Assembly (NCBI RefSeq): GCF_028898945.1
Contig: NZ_CP118607.1
Location: 372,001 to 436,000 of the forward strand
Length of the DNA: 64,000 nt
Source of the DNA: Pseudomonas sp. PSKL.D1
GTDB taxonomy: Bacteria > Pseudomonadota > Gammaproteobacteria > Pseudomonadales > Pseudomonadaceae
Direction of reading: 5' to 3'
Shown: positions 1 through 11,215 of the stretch, piece after piece
How the letters are laid out: each line of letters begins with the position of its first letter
Numbering within the stretch: the stretch's first letter is position 1
Notes under the pieces: model-generated
Database searches by the model: none
Told to the model about the DNA's origin: nothing
Seen by the model: the letters and a program-made list of their open reading frames with translations, nothing else
Program-made: the position numbers and the translations under genes

Positions 1-65
1 CCGAGCTGCTGGTCTTCCTGACTCCGCGTATCATGAGTGACCAGGCGATTGCTGTGAGTCGTTGA
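1..65 (+). CDS. pilQ: PilQ secretin, C-terminal end only (partial)
   Basis: The first 65 bases read in frame 3 as a short C-terminus ([20 protein letters not shown], then TGA at 63-65). LLVFLTPRI is the typical last beta-strand of secretins, where a hydrophobic strand precedes T/RP(R/K)I. The stop lies 4 bases before the aroK start, and pilQ-aroK-aroB is the usual Pseudomonas order. PilQ is the outer-membrane channel through which type IV pili extend. Only about 20 residues are visible, so the name rests mainly on context. Confidence 0.8.
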   Translation, partial: ELLVFLTPRIMSDQAIAVSR

Positions 66-69
66 TTCT

Positions 70-588
70 GTGCGAAATTTGATACTTGTAGGGCCCATGG
101 GTGCTGGTAAAAGCACCATCGGGCGCCTGTTGGCCAAAGAACTGCGCCTGCTGTTCAAAGATTCCGACAAGGAAATCGAACTGCGAAGCGGCGCCAACAT
201 CCCGTGGATCTTCGATAAGGAAGGCGAGCCGGGCTTTCGTGACCGTGAGCAGGCAATGATCGCCGAGCTCTGCGAGCTTGATGGCGTGGTCGTGGCAACC
301 GGTGGCGGTGCTGTCATGCGCCCGGAAAACCGCAAGGCTCTTCACCAGGGTGGCCGGGTAATCTATCTGCATGCCTCGGTGGAGCAGCAGGTGGGGCGTA
401 CCGCGCGTGATCGCAACCGGCCACTACTGCGCACCGCCAACCCGGAGGCGACCCTGCGTGCCTTGCTGGAAGCACGCGACCCGCTTTACCGTGAAATTGC
501 CGACCTGGTGGTGGAAACCGACGAACGGCCGCCGCGCATGGTCGTGCTCGATATTCTCGAGCGTTTGCAGCAGTTGCCGCCCCGGTAG
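70..588 (+). CDS. aroK: Shikimate kinase
   Basis: Phosphorylates shikimate with ATP to shikimate 3-phosphate in the cytoplasmic pathway to aromatic amino acids and chorismate. The 172-residue length is normal. It has the Walker A loop GPMGAGKST near residue 8, the shikimate-binding GFRDRE and the GGGAV glycine-rich loop near residue 78. It also has the lid arginines in RDRNRPLL. The start is a GTG four bases after the pilQ stop, so the two are translationally close. An ATG start is not available without losing the P-loop strand. aroB follows after 94 bp. Confidence 0.97.
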   Translation: MRNLILVGPMGAGKSTIGRLLAKELRLLFKDSDKEIELRSGANIPWIFDKEGEPGFRDREQAMIAELCELDGVVVATGGGAVMRPENRKALHQGGRVIYLHASVEQQVGRTARDRNRPLLRTANPEATLRALLEARDPLYREIADLVVETDERPPRMVVLDILERLQQLPPR

Positions 589-682
589 GCCGGGACTATT
601 CTCGGCCAGCGCCGAGGCGAGGTTCAACGTTATCGCGTGGGTCGCCAAGCCGACGCCGCGCCCAAGTACATTGTGGGGATAC

Positions 683-1780
683 ATGCAGACACTAAAGGTC
701 GACCTGGGCGAGCGTAGCTACCCGATCTACATTGGCGAAGGCCTGTTGGACCAGCCGGAGCTGCTGGCCCCGCACATCGCCGGCCGGCAGGTTGCCATCG
801 TTTCCAACGAAACCGTCGCGCCTCTGTATCTCGAGCGTCTGAGCAAGACCCTGGGGGCCTATTCGGTGTTGCCGGTGATCCTGCCGGACGGCGAAGCCTA
901 CAAGAACTGGGAAACCCTGCAGCTGATCTTCAACGGCTTGCTCACTGCCCGCCACGATCGCCGTACCACGGTGGTTGCGCTGGGTGGAGGTGTGATCGGC
1001 GACATGGCCGGTTTCGCGGCCGCCTGTTACCAGCGTGGCGTCGATTTCATCCAGGTACCCACCACACTGCTGTCCCAGGTCGATTCTTCGGTGGGTGGCA
1101 AGACCGGCATCAACCACCCGCTGGGCAAGAACATGGTCGGTGCGTTCTATCAGCCCAACGCGGTGCTGATCGACACCACCAGCCTGAAGACACTGCCCGA
1201 GCGCGAGCTTTCCGCGGGGCTGGCCGAAGTGATCAAGTACGGCCTGATCTGTGACAAGCCTTTCCTGGGCTGGCTCGAAGACAATATGCACGCCCTGCGC
1301 GCCCTGGAGCCTGCAGCCCTGACCGAAGCAATTCGCCGCTCTTGTGCGGCCAAGGCCGCGGTAGTGGGGGCTGATGAGCGTGAATCCGGCGTGCGGGCGA
1401 CGCTGAACCTCGGGCATACCTTTGGGCATGCCATCGAAACCCACATGGGCTACGGTGTCTGGCTGCACGGTGAAGCCGTGGCAGCGGGCACTGTAATGGC
1501 CCTGGAGATGTCCATGCGCCTGGGCTGGATCGACCGGCTCGAGCGCGATCGCGGAATCCGCCTGCTGCAGGATGCAGGTTTGCCGGTGGTGCCACCACAG
1601 GAAATGACCCCGGCGCATTTCATGGAGCATATGGCGGTCGACAAGAAGGTGATCGACGGGCGTCTGCGGCTGGTGCTGTTGCGCCAGCTGGGCGAAGCCG
1701 TGATTACCGACGACTATCCGAAAGAGATTCTTCAGGCCACGCTGTCGGCGGATTACCGCGCGATCGTGGCCCAGCTTTGA
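683..1780 (+). CDS. aroB: 3-dehydroquinate synthase
   Basis: Converts DAHP to 3-dehydroquinate, the second shikimate-pathway step, using NAD and a divalent metal. The 365-residue protein begins [18 protein letters not shown], the standard N-terminus. The reading frame stays open upstream to 371 but that part overlaps aroK out of frame and looks non-coding. Visible motifs are the NAD-binding [11 protein letters not shown], the [19 protein letters not shown] substrate loop, and the zinc-ligand region [11 protein letters not shown]. It is followed 15 bp later by damX, so aroK-aroB-damX probably form one transcript. Confidence 0.98.
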   Translation: MQTLKVDLGERSYPIYIGEGLLDQPELLAPHIAGRQVAIVSNETVAPLYLERLSKTLGAYSVLPVILPDGEAYKNWETLQLIFNGLLTARHDRRTTVVALGGGVIGDMAGFAAACYQRGVDFIQVPTTLLSQVDSSVGGKTGINHPLGKNMVGAFYQPNAVLIDTTSLKTLPERELSAGLAEVIKYGLICDKPFLGWLEDNMHALRALEPAALTEAIRRSCAAKAAVVGADERESGVRATLNLGHTFGHAIETHMGYGVWLHGEAVAAGTVMALEMSMRLGWIDRLERDRGIRLLQDAGLPVVPPQEMTPAHFMEHMAVDKKVIDGRLRLVLLRQLGEAVITDDYPKEILQATLSADYRAIVAQL

Positions 1781-1795
1781 GGTTGTGACAGCGCA

Positions 1796-3382
1796 ATGAC
1801 CAGTTTGCATGCCGATGAGGCGTTTCTCGACCATTACCAGTTGAGCCACGATCCGTTCGCGCCGCGTGTGCCCGGTTTCAAGTTCTTCCCTGCCCAGCGC
1901 AAGCCTGTGCTTGGCCAGCTGCATCACCTGGCCCGTTATAGCCAGCTGATGCTGGTGGTGACCGGCCCTGTGGGCAGCGGCAAGACCTTGCTCCGCCAGG
2001 CCCTGGTGGCCAGCACCAACAAGGACTCGGTGAAAAGCGTGGTGGTGTCTGCCCGCAGCGCTACCGATGCCGCCAGCGTGCTGGCGCAGGTGGCCCAGAC
2101 GCTGGAGGTGGGCCAGCCGGAAGTCCAGGCAATCATGTCCAAGGTCGTGCAGTTGGCACTGACCGGGCAGGAAGTTTATTTGCTGGTGGACGATGCGGAA
2201 CAACTCGACGAGTCGGCACTCCAAGCGTTGCTGGAACTGGCGGCAGGTGTACCGGAAGGGCGCCCGCATGTGTTCCTGTTTGGCGAGCCGTCGCTGATTG
2301 CAGCGTTGGACGAGATCAATGTCGAGGAAGAACGCTTCCACGTCATCGAGCTTGCCCCGTACAGCGAGGAGGAGACACGCGAGTACCTGGAGCAGCGCCT
2401 GGAAGGTGCCGGCCGGGGCATCGATGTATACACCCGTGAACAGCTCGTCGATATCCATGAAAACTCCGACGGTTGGCCTGGCAACATCAACCAGGTCGCC
2501 CGCGATACCTTGATCGAAGCCATGATCGCCAGCCGCGGTGCGGCCAAGCGACCAACCATGGGGTTCAAAATGCCTAAGAAACACGTGCTCGCGTTGTCCG
2601 CTGTCGTCGTGGTCGCCGTTGCTGCCGCGGTTCTCATGCCCAAGAAAGGCGACAAGGCGCCTGAAGAGGCGCCGAACGCCCAGGCCCAATTGCCGCTGGG
2701 TGATGGCAAGTCGGGTAACCCGGCCATCGAATTCTCCGGCTCGTCGCAGCCTATGCCGTTGCCGCTGGTAGGCCAGTCGCAGCCGGTGATGCGCGAGCCG
2801 CTGGCTCAGGCCGCCGGCATGGGCGAAGGCGAAGAGGGCAGCCCGGCGGGCGACACTGCGCTGCAGCCTGGCAACCCTCCGACTGTCACCACCACTGCGC
2901 CGCCCGTAGGCGTGCCTGCAGGCCCGGCTCCGACCATGGCCCAGGCCACTGCTCCGGCACAGCCAGTTGCGCCGGCGCCTAAGCCTGTTGCAACCCAGCC
3001 TGCAAAACCGGTTGCACCTGCCAAGCCTGCACCGGCGCCTACCCAGGTAGCGACCGCCAAACCGGCGGCCAAACCAGCTGCTGGTGGTAGCGGCAACAGT
3101 GGCTGGTACTCGGGCCAGAAACCGGGCAATTACGTGGTGCAGATCCTGGGTACCAGCTCGGAAGCGTCGGCCCAGGCCTTCGTCAAAGCGCAGGGTGGCG
3201 ACTATCGCTACTTCAAGAAAAACCTGCAGGGCAAGCCGCTTTACGTGGTCACATATGGCAACTTCGCCAACCGCGACGCAGCGGTTGCGGCAATCAAGAA
3301 CTTGCCAGCGAAGGTCCAGGCTGGTAAACCTTGGCCACGTACCGTCGCCAGCGTCCAACAAGAGCTGGCCTCGGCTCGCTGA
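1796..3382 (+). CDS. damX: DamX-like protein: AAA ATPase domain, one membrane helix, SPOR domain
   Basis: The protein has 528 residues. Residues 1-250 are an ExeA/DamX-type AAA ATPase with Walker A TGPVGSGKTLL and a Walker B-like YLLVDDAEQLD. A single hydrophobic helix follows at about 262-281 (KKHVLALSAVVVVAVAAAV). A long Pro/Ala/Lys-rich periplasmic linker runs to about 440. A C-terminal SPOR domain (about 443-525, NYVVQILGTSSEASAQAFV) should bind denuded septal peptidoglycan. SPOR proteins localise to the division site. The fused ATPase is the usual Pseudomonas form and is larger than E. coli DamX (428 aa). It is the last gene of the aroK-aroB group, followed by a terminator. Confidence 0.9.
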   Translation: MTSLHADEAFLDHYQLSHDPFAPRVPGFKFFPAQRKPVLGQLHHLARYSQLMLVVTGPVGSGKTLLRQALVASTNKDSVKSVVVSARSATDAASVLAQVAQTLEVGQPEVQAIMSKVVQLALTGQEVYLLVDDAEQLDESALQALLELAAGVPEGRPHVFLFGEPSLIAALDEINVEEERFHVIELAPYSEEETREYLEQRLEGAGRGIDVYTREQLVDIHENSDGWPGNINQVARDTLIEAMIASRGAAKRPTMGFKMPKKHVLALSAVVVVAVAAAVLMPKKGDKAPEEAPNAQAQLPLGDGKSGNPAIEFSGSSQPMPLPLVGQSQPVMREPLAQAAGMGEGEEGSPAGDTALQPGNPPTVTTTAPPVGVPAGPAPTMAQATAPAQPVAPAPKPVATQPAKPVAPAKPAPAPTQVATAKPAAKPAAGGSGNSGWYSGQKPGNYVVQILGTSSEASAQAFVKAQGGDYRYFKKNLQGKPLYVVTYGNFANRDAAVAAIKNLPAKVQAGKPWPRTVASVQQELASAR

Positions 3383-3442
3383 TTACCTTCCGGGCGGCAC
3401 CACCCCGTCGCCCAGTTGCTGAGCGAACATGACTTTTGACTA

Positions 3443-3472
3443 GCCTGCTGCGCCTGAGCGCGGCAGGCTTTT
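3443..3472 (+). terminator. Rho-independent terminator after damX
   Basis: A 10-bp stem GCCTGCTGCG / CGCGGCAGGC (one G-T pair) with a 6-base loop CCTGAG is followed by TTTT. It lies 60 bp after the damX stop and ends the aroK-aroB-damX transcript. Confidence 0.85.
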
Positions 3473-3585
3473 CTGTCCCAGACTGCCGGCCACAAGCCAA
3501 CGTTGCAGTCATGGCTGAAACGCTTCAGACTCGAGCCAAGCCGCTATCACGGCGCATGGCGCAAAAACATTCAAAATTGCGACAT

Positions 3586-3614
3586 AAATTTTCAATGGTG
3601 AGACATGAAAATTT
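3586..3614. promoter_or_regulatory. AT-rich inverted repeat upstream of gltB
   Basis: Two perfect 9-bp arms, AAATTTTCA at 3586-3594 and TGAAAATTT at 3606-3614, are separated by 11 bp. They sit about 140 bp upstream of gltB in an AT-rich stretch unusual for this GC-rich sequence. The centre-to-centre distance of 20 bp (two helical turns) suits a dimeric regulator. The regulator is not identifiable from sequence. The rest of the 373-bp damX-gltB gap shows nothing else I can name. Confidence 0.4.
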
Positions 3615-3755
3615 GTGGGTATGACTGTCGCTGTGCAACAATGGTTTTCCATGGCCACCGCAAAAAAGCTGGCGTTTGATCGGCGTGGATGGTAAGTGGT
3701 TGTTAAAAAAGAGATTTGCCTCCGGTTGAGAGGTGAACCTGGTGAGAAAGTGTCT

Positions 3756-6700
3756 ATGAAAACAGGTCTGTACCATCCCGAAGAATTCAAGGACAACTGT
3801 GGTTTTGGCCTGATCGCCCATATGACGGGCGAGCCGAGCCACCACCTCCTTCAAACTGCCATGCAGGCGCTGACGTGCATGACCCACCGTGGCGGTATCA
3901 ACGCCGACGGCAAGACCGGTGACGGTTGTGGTCTGCTCATGCAGAAGCCTGATCAATTCCTGCGGGCCGTGGCCCAGGAAACCTTTGCCGTCGAGCTGCC
4001 CAAGCAGTACGCCGTCGGCATGGTGTTCTTCAACCAGGACCCAGTCAAAGCCGAAGCAGCTCGCGCCAATATGGACCGCGAAATCCTGGCTGCCGGCCTG
4101 AAGCTGGTTGGCTGGCGCAAAGTCCCGATCGACACCAGCGTCCTCGGCCGCTTGGCGCTGGAGCGCCTGCCGCAGATCGAGCAGGTGTTCATCGGCGGTG
4201 AAGGCCTGAGCGATCAGGAATTCGCCATCAAGCTGTTCAGTGCCCGTCGCCGTTCGTCCGTGGCCAACGCCCACGACGCCGACCACTACATCTGCAGCTT
4301 CTCGCACAAGACCATCATCTACAAAGGCCTGATGATGCCGCGCGATCTCGCGGCGTTCTTCCCGGACCTGGGTGACGAGCGCCTGCAAACCGCGATCTGC
4401 GTGTTCCACCAGCGCTTCTCCACCAACACCCTGCCGAAATGGCCGCTGGCGCAGCCGTTCCGCTTCCTCGCCCACAACGGCGAGATCAACACCATCACCG
4501 GCAACCGCAACTGGGCCATGGCCCGTCGCACCAAGTTCGCCAATGACCTGATCCCCGACCTCGAAGAGCTCGGCCCACTGGTTAACCGCGTGGGTTCCGA
4601 CTCGTCGAGCATGGACAACATGCTGGAGCTGATGGTTACCGGCGGCATCGACCTGTTCCGCGGCGTGCGCATGCTGGTACCGCCAGCCTGGCAGAACGTC
4701 GAGACCATGGACGCTGACCTGCGCGCCTTCTACGAGTACAACTCCATGCACATGGAACCGTGGGATGGCCCGGCCGGTATCGTCATGACCGAAGGCCGCC
4801 ACGCAGTGTGCCTGCTCGACCGTAACGGCCTGCGCCCGGCGCGTTGGGTCACCACCAAGAACGGCTACATCACCCTGGCGTCGGAAATCGGCGTGTGGGA
4901 CTACAAGCCAGAAGACGTGATTGCCAAAGGCCGTGTTGGCCCTGGCCAGATCTTCGCAGTCGATACCGAAACCGGTCAGATCCTTGACACCGACGCCATC
5001 GACAACCGTCTCAAGTCGCGCCATCCGTACAAGCGCTGGTTGCGTCAGCATGCCCTGCGCATTCAGGCGACCCTGACCGACGATCAGGGCGCGGCCAGCT
5101 ACGACAGTGACCAGCTCAAGCAGTACATGAAGATGTTCCAGGTCACCTTCGAAGAACGTGACCAGGTGCTGCGCCCGCTCGGCGAGCAGGGCCAGGAAGC
5201 GGTCGGCTCGATGGGTGACGACACGCCGATGGCCGTGCTGTCCCAGCGTGTGCGTTCGCCGTACGACTTCTTCCGTCAGCAGTTCGCCCAGGTGACCAAC
5301 CCGCCGATCGACCCGCTGCGCGAAGCGATCGTCATGTCGCTGGAAATCTGCCTGGGTGCCGAGCGCAATATCTTCCAGGAGTCCCCGGAGCATGCTTCGC
5401 GGGTCATCCTCAGCTCGCCGGTCATATCGCCCGCCAAGTGGCGTTCGCTGATGAACCTGGAGCGCGAAGGCTTCGACCGCCAGCTGATCGACCTCAACTA
5501 TGAAGAGAGCGTCGGCCTGGAAGCGGCCATCCGCAACATCGCAGACCAGGCCGAAGAGGCTGTGCGTGGCGGCAAGACCCAGCTGGTGCTGAGCGACCGT
5601 TACATCGCCCCGGGCAAGCTGCCAGTGCACGCTTCGCTGGCCGTGGGTGCGGTGCACCACCGCCTGACTGAAAAAGGCCTGCGTTGCGACAGCAACATCC
5701 TGGTGGAAACCGCCACCGCCCGCGACCCGCACCACTTTGCCGTGTTGCTGGGCTTCGGCGCCTCGGCCGTTTACCCGTACCTCGCTTATGAAGTGCTGGC
5801 CGATCTGATCCGTACCGGCGAAGTGCTGGGTGACCTGGACGAGGTCTTCAAGTACTACCGCAAAGGTATTTCCAAAGGCCTGTTGAAGATCCTGTCGAAG
5901 ATGGGCATCTCCACCATCGCCTCGTACCGTGGCGCGCAGCTGTTCGAAGCGATCGGCCTGTCCGAGGAAGTGGTTGGCCTGAGTTTCCGTGGAGTGCCGA
6001 GCCGTATCAAGGGTGCCCGCTTCAGCGACCTGGAAAGCGACCAGAAGCTGCTGGCTGCCGAAGCCTGGAGCGCGCGCAAGCCGATCCAGCAAGGTGGCTT
6101 GCTCAAGTTTGTCCACGGCGGCGAGTACCACGCCTACAACCCGGATGTGGTCAACACCCTGCAGGCGGCAGTGCAGCAGGGCGACTACGCCAAGTTCAAG
6201 GAATACACCTCGCTGGTTGACCAGCGTCCGGTGTCGATGATCCGCGACCTGCTGAAAGTGAAAGTGGCTGATGAGGCCCTGCCACTGGATCAGATCGAGC
6301 CGATGGAAGAGATCCTCAAGCGCTTCGACTCGGCCGGTATTTCGCTGGGTGCGCTGTCGCCAGAGGCCCACGAAGCTTTGGCCGAGGCGATGAACCGCCT
6401 GGGTGCGCGCTCCAACTCCGGTGAGGGCGGTGAAGATCCGTCGCGCTACGGCACCATTCGCAGCTCCAAGATCAAGCAGGTGGCCACTGGCCGCTTTGGT
6501 GTGACCCCAGAATACCTGGTTAACGCCGAAGTGCTGCAGATCAAGGTGGCTCAGGGCGCCAAGCCCGGTGAGGGTGGCCAGCTGCCGGGCGGCAAGGTCA
6601 ACGGCCTGATCGCCAAGCTGCGCTATGCGGTACCGGGCGTGACCCTGATCTCGCCGCCGCCGCACCACGACATCTACTCGATCGAAGACCTGTCGCAGTT

Positions 6701-8201
6701 GATCTTTGACCTCAAGCAGGTCAACCCGCAGGCGCTGGTATCGGTCAAGCTGGTGGCAGAAGCTGGCGTCGGCACCATTGCCGCTGGCGTGGCCAAGGCT
6801 TATGCCGACCTGATCACCATTTCCGGTTATGACGGTGGTACTGGCGCTTCGCCGCTGACCTCGATCAAGTACGCCGGCGCCCCGTGGGAACTGGGCCTGG
6901 CTGAAACCCACCAGACCCTGCGCGGTAACGACCTGCGCGGCAAGGTACGGGTACAGACTGACGGCGGTTTGAAGACCGGCCTGGACGTGATCAAGGCCGC
7001 CATCCTCGGCGCCGAGAGCTTCGGCTTCGGCACCGCGCCGATGATCGCCCTGGGCTGCAAATACCTGCGTATTTGCCACCTGAACAACTGCGCCACTGGC
7101 GTAGCCACCCAGAACGACAAGCTGCGCAAGGACCACTACATCGGCACCGTCGATATGGTGATCAACTTCTTCACTTTCGTCGCAGAAGAAACCCGTGAGT
7201 GGCTGGCCAAGCTGGGCGTACGCAGCCTGGGCGAGCTGATCGGCCGCACTGACCTGCTCGACGTGCTGCCAGGCGACACCGAGCGCCAGCAGTACCTGGA
7301 CCTGACTCCACTGCTGGGCAGCTCGCACATTCCTGCCGACAAGCCGCAATTCTGCGAAGTCGACAAGAACCCGCCGTTCGACAAGGGCGAATTGGCCGAG
7401 AAGATGGTTGAAATGGCCCTGCCGGCCATTCGCGATCAGGCCGGTGGCGAGTTCAGCCTCGACATCTGCAACTGCGACCGCTCCATTGGTGCCCGCATCT
7501 CTGGCGAAATCGCCAAGCTGTACGGCAACCAGGGCATGGCCGACAAGCCGATCACCTTCCGCTTCAAGGGCACTGCGGGCCAGAGCTTCGGCGTGTGGAA
7601 CGCCGGTGGCCTGAACCTGCACCTGGAAGGCGACGCCAACGACTACGTCGGCAAGGGCATGACTGGCGGCAAGGTGACCATCGTGCCGCCCGCTGGCAGC
7701 CCGTTTGCAACCCAGCACAGCGCCATCGTCGGCAACACCTGCTTGTACGGTGCCACGGGCGGCAAGCTGTTTGCCGCCGGTACTGCGGGCGAGCGCTTCG
7801 CTGTGCGTAACTCCGGCGCCCACGCTGTTGTCGAGGGTACTGGCGATCACTGCTGTGAATACATGACCGGTGGCTTTGTTTGCGTGTTGGGCAAGACCGG
7901 TTACAACTTCGGTTCTGGCATGACTGGCGGCTTTGCCTACGTGCTCGACATGGACAACACCTTCGTCGACAAACTCAACCACGAGCTGGTGGAAATCCAG
8001 CGTATCAGTGGTGAGGCGATGGAGGCCTACCGCAGCCACCTGGCGCGTGTCCTTGGCGAATACGTGGAAGAGACCGGCAGCGAGTGGGGGCGTGAGCTCT
8101 TCGAGAACCTGGACGACTACGTGCGGCGCTTCTGGCTGGTCAAGCCGAAGGCGGCCAACCTCAAGCAACTGCTGTCCAGCACCCGCGCCAACCCGCAGTA
8201 A
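3756..8201 (+). CDS. gltB: Glutamate synthase (NADPH), large subunit
   Basis: Transfers the glutamine amide nitrogen to 2-oxoglutarate, giving two glutamates; it is the GOGAT half of ammonium assimilation. The protein has 1481 residues, the normal length. The class II glutaminase domain starts at Cys15 ([11 protein letters not shown]), which becomes the N-terminus after propeptide removal. Then come the central domain, the FMN-binding synthase barrel ([15 protein letters not shown]), the 3Fe-4S cysteines in [12 protein letters not shown], and the C-terminal beta-helix with repeated GxxxTGG motifs. The start ATG at 3756 gives the canonical short propeptide; an upstream in-frame extension is not conserved-looking. 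gltD follows after 106 bp. Confidence 0.99.
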   Translation: MKTGLYHPEEFKDNCGFGLIAHMTGEPSHHLLQTAMQALTCMTHRGGINADGKTGDGCGLLMQKPDQFLRAVAQETFAVELPKQYAVGMVFFNQDPVKAEAARANMDREILAAGLKLVGWRKVPIDTSVLGRLALERLPQIEQVFIGGEGLSDQEFAIKLFSARRRSSVANAHDADHYICSFSHKTIIYKGLMMPRDLAAFFPDLGDERLQTAICVFHQRFSTNTLPKWPLAQPFRFLAHNGEINTITGNRNWAMARRTKFANDLIPDLEELGPLVNRVGSDSSSMDNMLELMVTGGIDLFRGVRMLVPPAWQNVETMDADLRAFYEYNSMHMEPWDGPAGIVMTEGRHAVCLLDRNGLRPARWVTTKNGYITLASEIGVWDYKPEDVIAKGRVGPGQIFAVDTETGQILDTDAIDNRLKSRHPYKRWLRQHALRIQATLTDDQGAASYDSDQLKQYMKMFQVTFEERDQVLRPLGEQGQEAVGSMGDDTPMAVLSQRVRSPYDFFRQQFAQVTNPPIDPLREAIVMSLEICLGAERNIFQESPEHASRVILSSPVISPAKWRSLMNLEREGFDRQLIDLNYEESVGLEAAIRNIADQAEEAVRGGKTQLVLSDRYIAPGKLPVHASLAVGAVHHRLTEKGLRCDSNILVETATARDPHHFAVLLGFGASAVYPYLAYEVLADLIRTGEVLGDLDEVFKYYRKGISKGLLKILSKMGISTIASYRGAQLFEAIGLSEEVVGLSFRGVPSRIKGARFSDLESDQKLLAAEAWSARKPIQQGGLLKFVHGGEYHAYNPDVVNTLQAAVQQGDYAKFKEYTSLVDQRPVSMIRDLLKVKVADEALPLDQIEPMEEILKRFDSAGISLGALSPEAHEALAEAMNRLGARSNSGEGGEDPSRYGTIRSSKIKQVATGRFGVTPEYLVNAEVLQIKVAQGAKPGEGGQLPGGKVNGLIAKLRYAVPGVTLISPPPHHDIYSIEDLSQLIFDLKQVNPQALVSVKLVAEAGVGTIAAGVAKAYADLITISGYDGGTGASPLTSIKYAGAPWELGLAETHQTLRGNDLRGKVRVQTDGGLKTGLDVIKAAILGAESFGFGTAPMIALGCKYLRICHLNNCATGVATQNDKLRKDHYIGTVDMVINFFTFVAEETREWLAKLGVRSLGELIGRTDLLDVLPGDTERQQYLDLTPLLGSSHIPADKPQFCEVDKNPPFDKGELAEKMVEMALPAIRDQAGGEFSLDICNCDRSIGARISGEIAKLYGNQGMADKPITFRFKGTAGQSFGVWNAGGLNLHLEGDANDYVGKGMTGGKVTIVPPAGSPFATQHSAIVGNTCLYGATGGKLFAAGTAGERFAVRNSGAHAVVEGTGDHCCEYMTGGFVCVLGKTGYNFGSGMTGGFAYVLDMDNTFVDKLNHELVEIQRISGEAMEAYRSHLARVLGEYVEETGSEWGRELFENLDDYVRRFWLVKPKAANLKQLLSSTRANPQ

Positions 8202-8218
8202 GAACAGCTGCAAGTGAC

Positions 8219-8289
8219 GGCCCCGTGCGCGGGGCCCGTCGTGCTCAAGTGATCGTCTTGCAGCTTGCGGCCTGAGGCCGGCAACTGCG
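8219..8289 (+). other. Two hairpins between gltB and gltD
   Basis: A GC hairpin (GGCCCC, loop GTGCGC, GGGGCC) lies at 8219-8236. An imperfect palindrome at 8261-8289 is centred on GGCCTGAGGCC. Neither has a U-tract, so they are more likely mRNA-processing or stabilising structures that set the gltB:gltD ratio than terminators. Confidence 0.4.
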
Positions 8290-8304
8290 GTAAAGAGGTT
8301 TTGA

Positions 8305-9726
<1,422 letters not shown>

Positions 9727-9734
9727 TCCATCGT

Positions 9735-9852
9735 GGGGCCGCTTTGCGGCCCTTTCGCGACACGAGGCCGCTCCCACAGGGGTACCCACTCCCCTGTGGG
9801 AGCGGCCTTGCCGGGGCGCCGGACCGGTCGGACAGGGCTGCGAAGCAGCCCC
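9735..9852. repeat. REP-type palindrome pair (BIME) after gltD
   Basis: The core is a perfect 17-bp inverted repeat (GGCCGCTCCCACAGGGG at 9766-9782 and its complement at 9791-9807) with an 8-bp spacer. It is flanked by hairpins GGGCCGCTTTGCGGCCC on the left and GGGCTGCGAAGCAGCCC on the right. This is the putida-group extragenic palindrome in head-to-head arrangement. The left hairpin followed by TTT may also terminate gltD. Confidence 0.85.
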
Positions 9853-9863
9853 AAAATCGAAAA

Positions 9864-9875
9864 TTTGTATACAAA
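9864..9875. promoter_or_regulatory. Perfect palindrome upstream of hemE
   Basis: TTTGTATACAAA is a perfect 12-bp palindrome about 104 bp upstream of hemE, in an AT-rich promoter-like stretch. Its centre fits the general T-n-GT-nn-AC-n-A pattern of GntR/FadR-type operators. The regulator assignment is inference. Confidence 0.4.
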
Positions 9876-9978
9876 ATCGTTTGATCTATGGCACTCGATA
9901 GACAAAACGCATGGTCGCATCCGTGCCTTTTGCGCTGCCGTCTGAGAAAATGCCCGCACTATTTTCCCGGATGCCGAC

Positions 9979-11043
9979 ATGACTGCCTTGAAGAATGACC
10001 GTTTCCTGCGTGCTCTGCTAAAGCAACCCGTAGACGTCACCCCAGTGTGGATGATGCGCCAAGCCGGCCGTTATCTGCCTGAGTACCGCGCCAGCCGCGC
10101 CAAGGCCGGCGACTTCATGAGCCTGTGCATGAATCCGCAGTTCGCCTGCGAGGTTACCCTTCAGCCGCTGGAGCGCTACCCACTGGATGCGGCGATCCTG
10201 TTCTCGGACATCCTCACCATTCCCGACGCCATGGGCCAGGGCCTGTACTTCGAAACCGGTGAAGGCCCGCGTTTCAAGAAAGTTGTCAGCACGTTGGCCG
10301 ACATCGAGGCGCTGCCGATCCCTGATCCGCAAAAAGACCTCGGCTATGTGATGGACGCCGTCAGCACCATCCGCCGCGAGCTGAACGGCCGTGTACCGTT
10401 GATCGGCTTCTCCGGCAGCCCGTGGACGCTGGCCACCTACATGGTGGAGGGCGGCTCGTCGAAGGACTTCCGCAAAACCAAGGCGATGGCCTACGACAAC
10501 CCCGAGGCCTTGCACTTGCTGCTGGACAAGCTGGCCCAGTCGGTCACCAGCTACCTGAACGGCCAGATCCTTGCCGGTGCCCAGGCTGTGCAGATCTTCG
10601 ACACTTGGGGTGGCAACTTGTCTGCTGCTGCCTACCAGGAGTTCTCCCTGTCCTACATGCGCAAGATCGTAAGCGGCCTGATTCGTGAGCATGAAGGGCG
10701 CAAGGTACCGGTGATCCTGTTCACCAAGAATGGTGGGCTGTGGCTGGAAAGCATTGCCGAAGCTGGCGCCGATGCGCTGGGCCTGGACTGGACCTGCGAA
10801 ATCGGTGATGCCCGCCGCCGTGTGGGTGACAAAGTGGCTCTGCAAGGCAACATGGACCCGACGGTGCTGTACGCCAAGCCAGAGGCCATCCGCAAGGAAG
10901 TGGCGCGTATTCTGGCCAGCTATGGCAAAGGTTCTGGCCACGTGTTCAACCTTGGCCATGGCATTACACCGGAAGTCGACCCGGAGCATGCTGGCGTGTT
11001 CATCAACGCTGTGCACGAACTGTCGGCGCAGTACCACGCGTAA
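9979..11043 (+). CDS. hemE: Uroporphyrinogen decarboxylase
   Basis: Decarboxylates the four acetate side chains of uroporphyrinogen III to give coproporphyrinogen III in heme synthesis; cytoplasmic, cofactor-free. The protein has 354 residues, the normal length. The signature [16 protein letters not shown] occurs near residue 22, with the conserved [29 protein letters not shown] and NLGHGI motifs. It is monocistronic: a BIME and promoter region precede it and a strong terminator follows. Confidence 0.99.
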   Translation: MTALKNDRFLRALLKQPVDVTPVWMMRQAGRYLPEYRASRAKAGDFMSLCMNPQFACEVTLQPLERYPLDAAILFSDILTIPDAMGQGLYFETGEGPRFKKVVSTLADIEALPIPDPQKDLGYVMDAVSTIRRELNGRVPLIGFSGSPWTLATYMVEGGSSKDFRKTKAMAYDNPEALHLLLDKLAQSVTSYLNGQILAGAQAVQIFDTWGGNLSAAAYQEFSLSYMRKIVSGLIREHEGRKVPVILFTKNGGLWLESIAEAGADALGLDWTCEIGDARRRVGDKVALQGNMDPTVLYAKPEAIRKEVARILASYGKGSGHVFNLGHGITPEVDPEHAGVFINAVHELSAQYHA

Positions 11044-11051
11044 CGCCTCGG

Positions 11052-11085
11052 GAAGGGAGATTGGCCTGAGCAATCTCCCTTCTTT
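11052..11085 (+). terminator. Rho-independent terminator after hemE
   Basis: A perfect 12-bp stem GAAGGGAGATTG / CAATCTCCCTTC with a 7-base loop is followed by TTTC, 8 bp after the hemE stop. Confidence 0.9.
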
Positions 11086-11215
11086 CTTTCGCGACCCCTC
11101 CCACATTTCTCAGCGAATCTGCCTTACACAACACCGCTCTGCGCCTCTTTAGCATTCGACGTATCCCGCCAGTTCAAATACTGGCCAGAACATCGAGCGC
11201 ATGTGGAGGTGTTAC

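Noticed and set aside
692..3361. Long open frame of 889 codons on the minus strand across aroB and damX
   Set aside because: It lies opposite two certain genes and its translation is Arg/His/Gln-rich low-grade sequence. Such mirror frames arise from third-position GC bias.
3436..3624. Short plus-strand frame of 62 codons between damX and gltB
   Set aside because: It begins at the damX terminator and crosses the AT-rich promoter repeat of gltB; base use is not coding-like.
9733..9945. Short frames across the repeat after gltD
   Set aside because: These are products of the GC-rich REP palindromes and not genes.
11169..11184. Short inverted repeat CCAGT-N6-ACTGG upstream of the LPMO gene
   Set aside because: Five-base arms are too short to distinguish from chance; no promoter element could be aligned with it.
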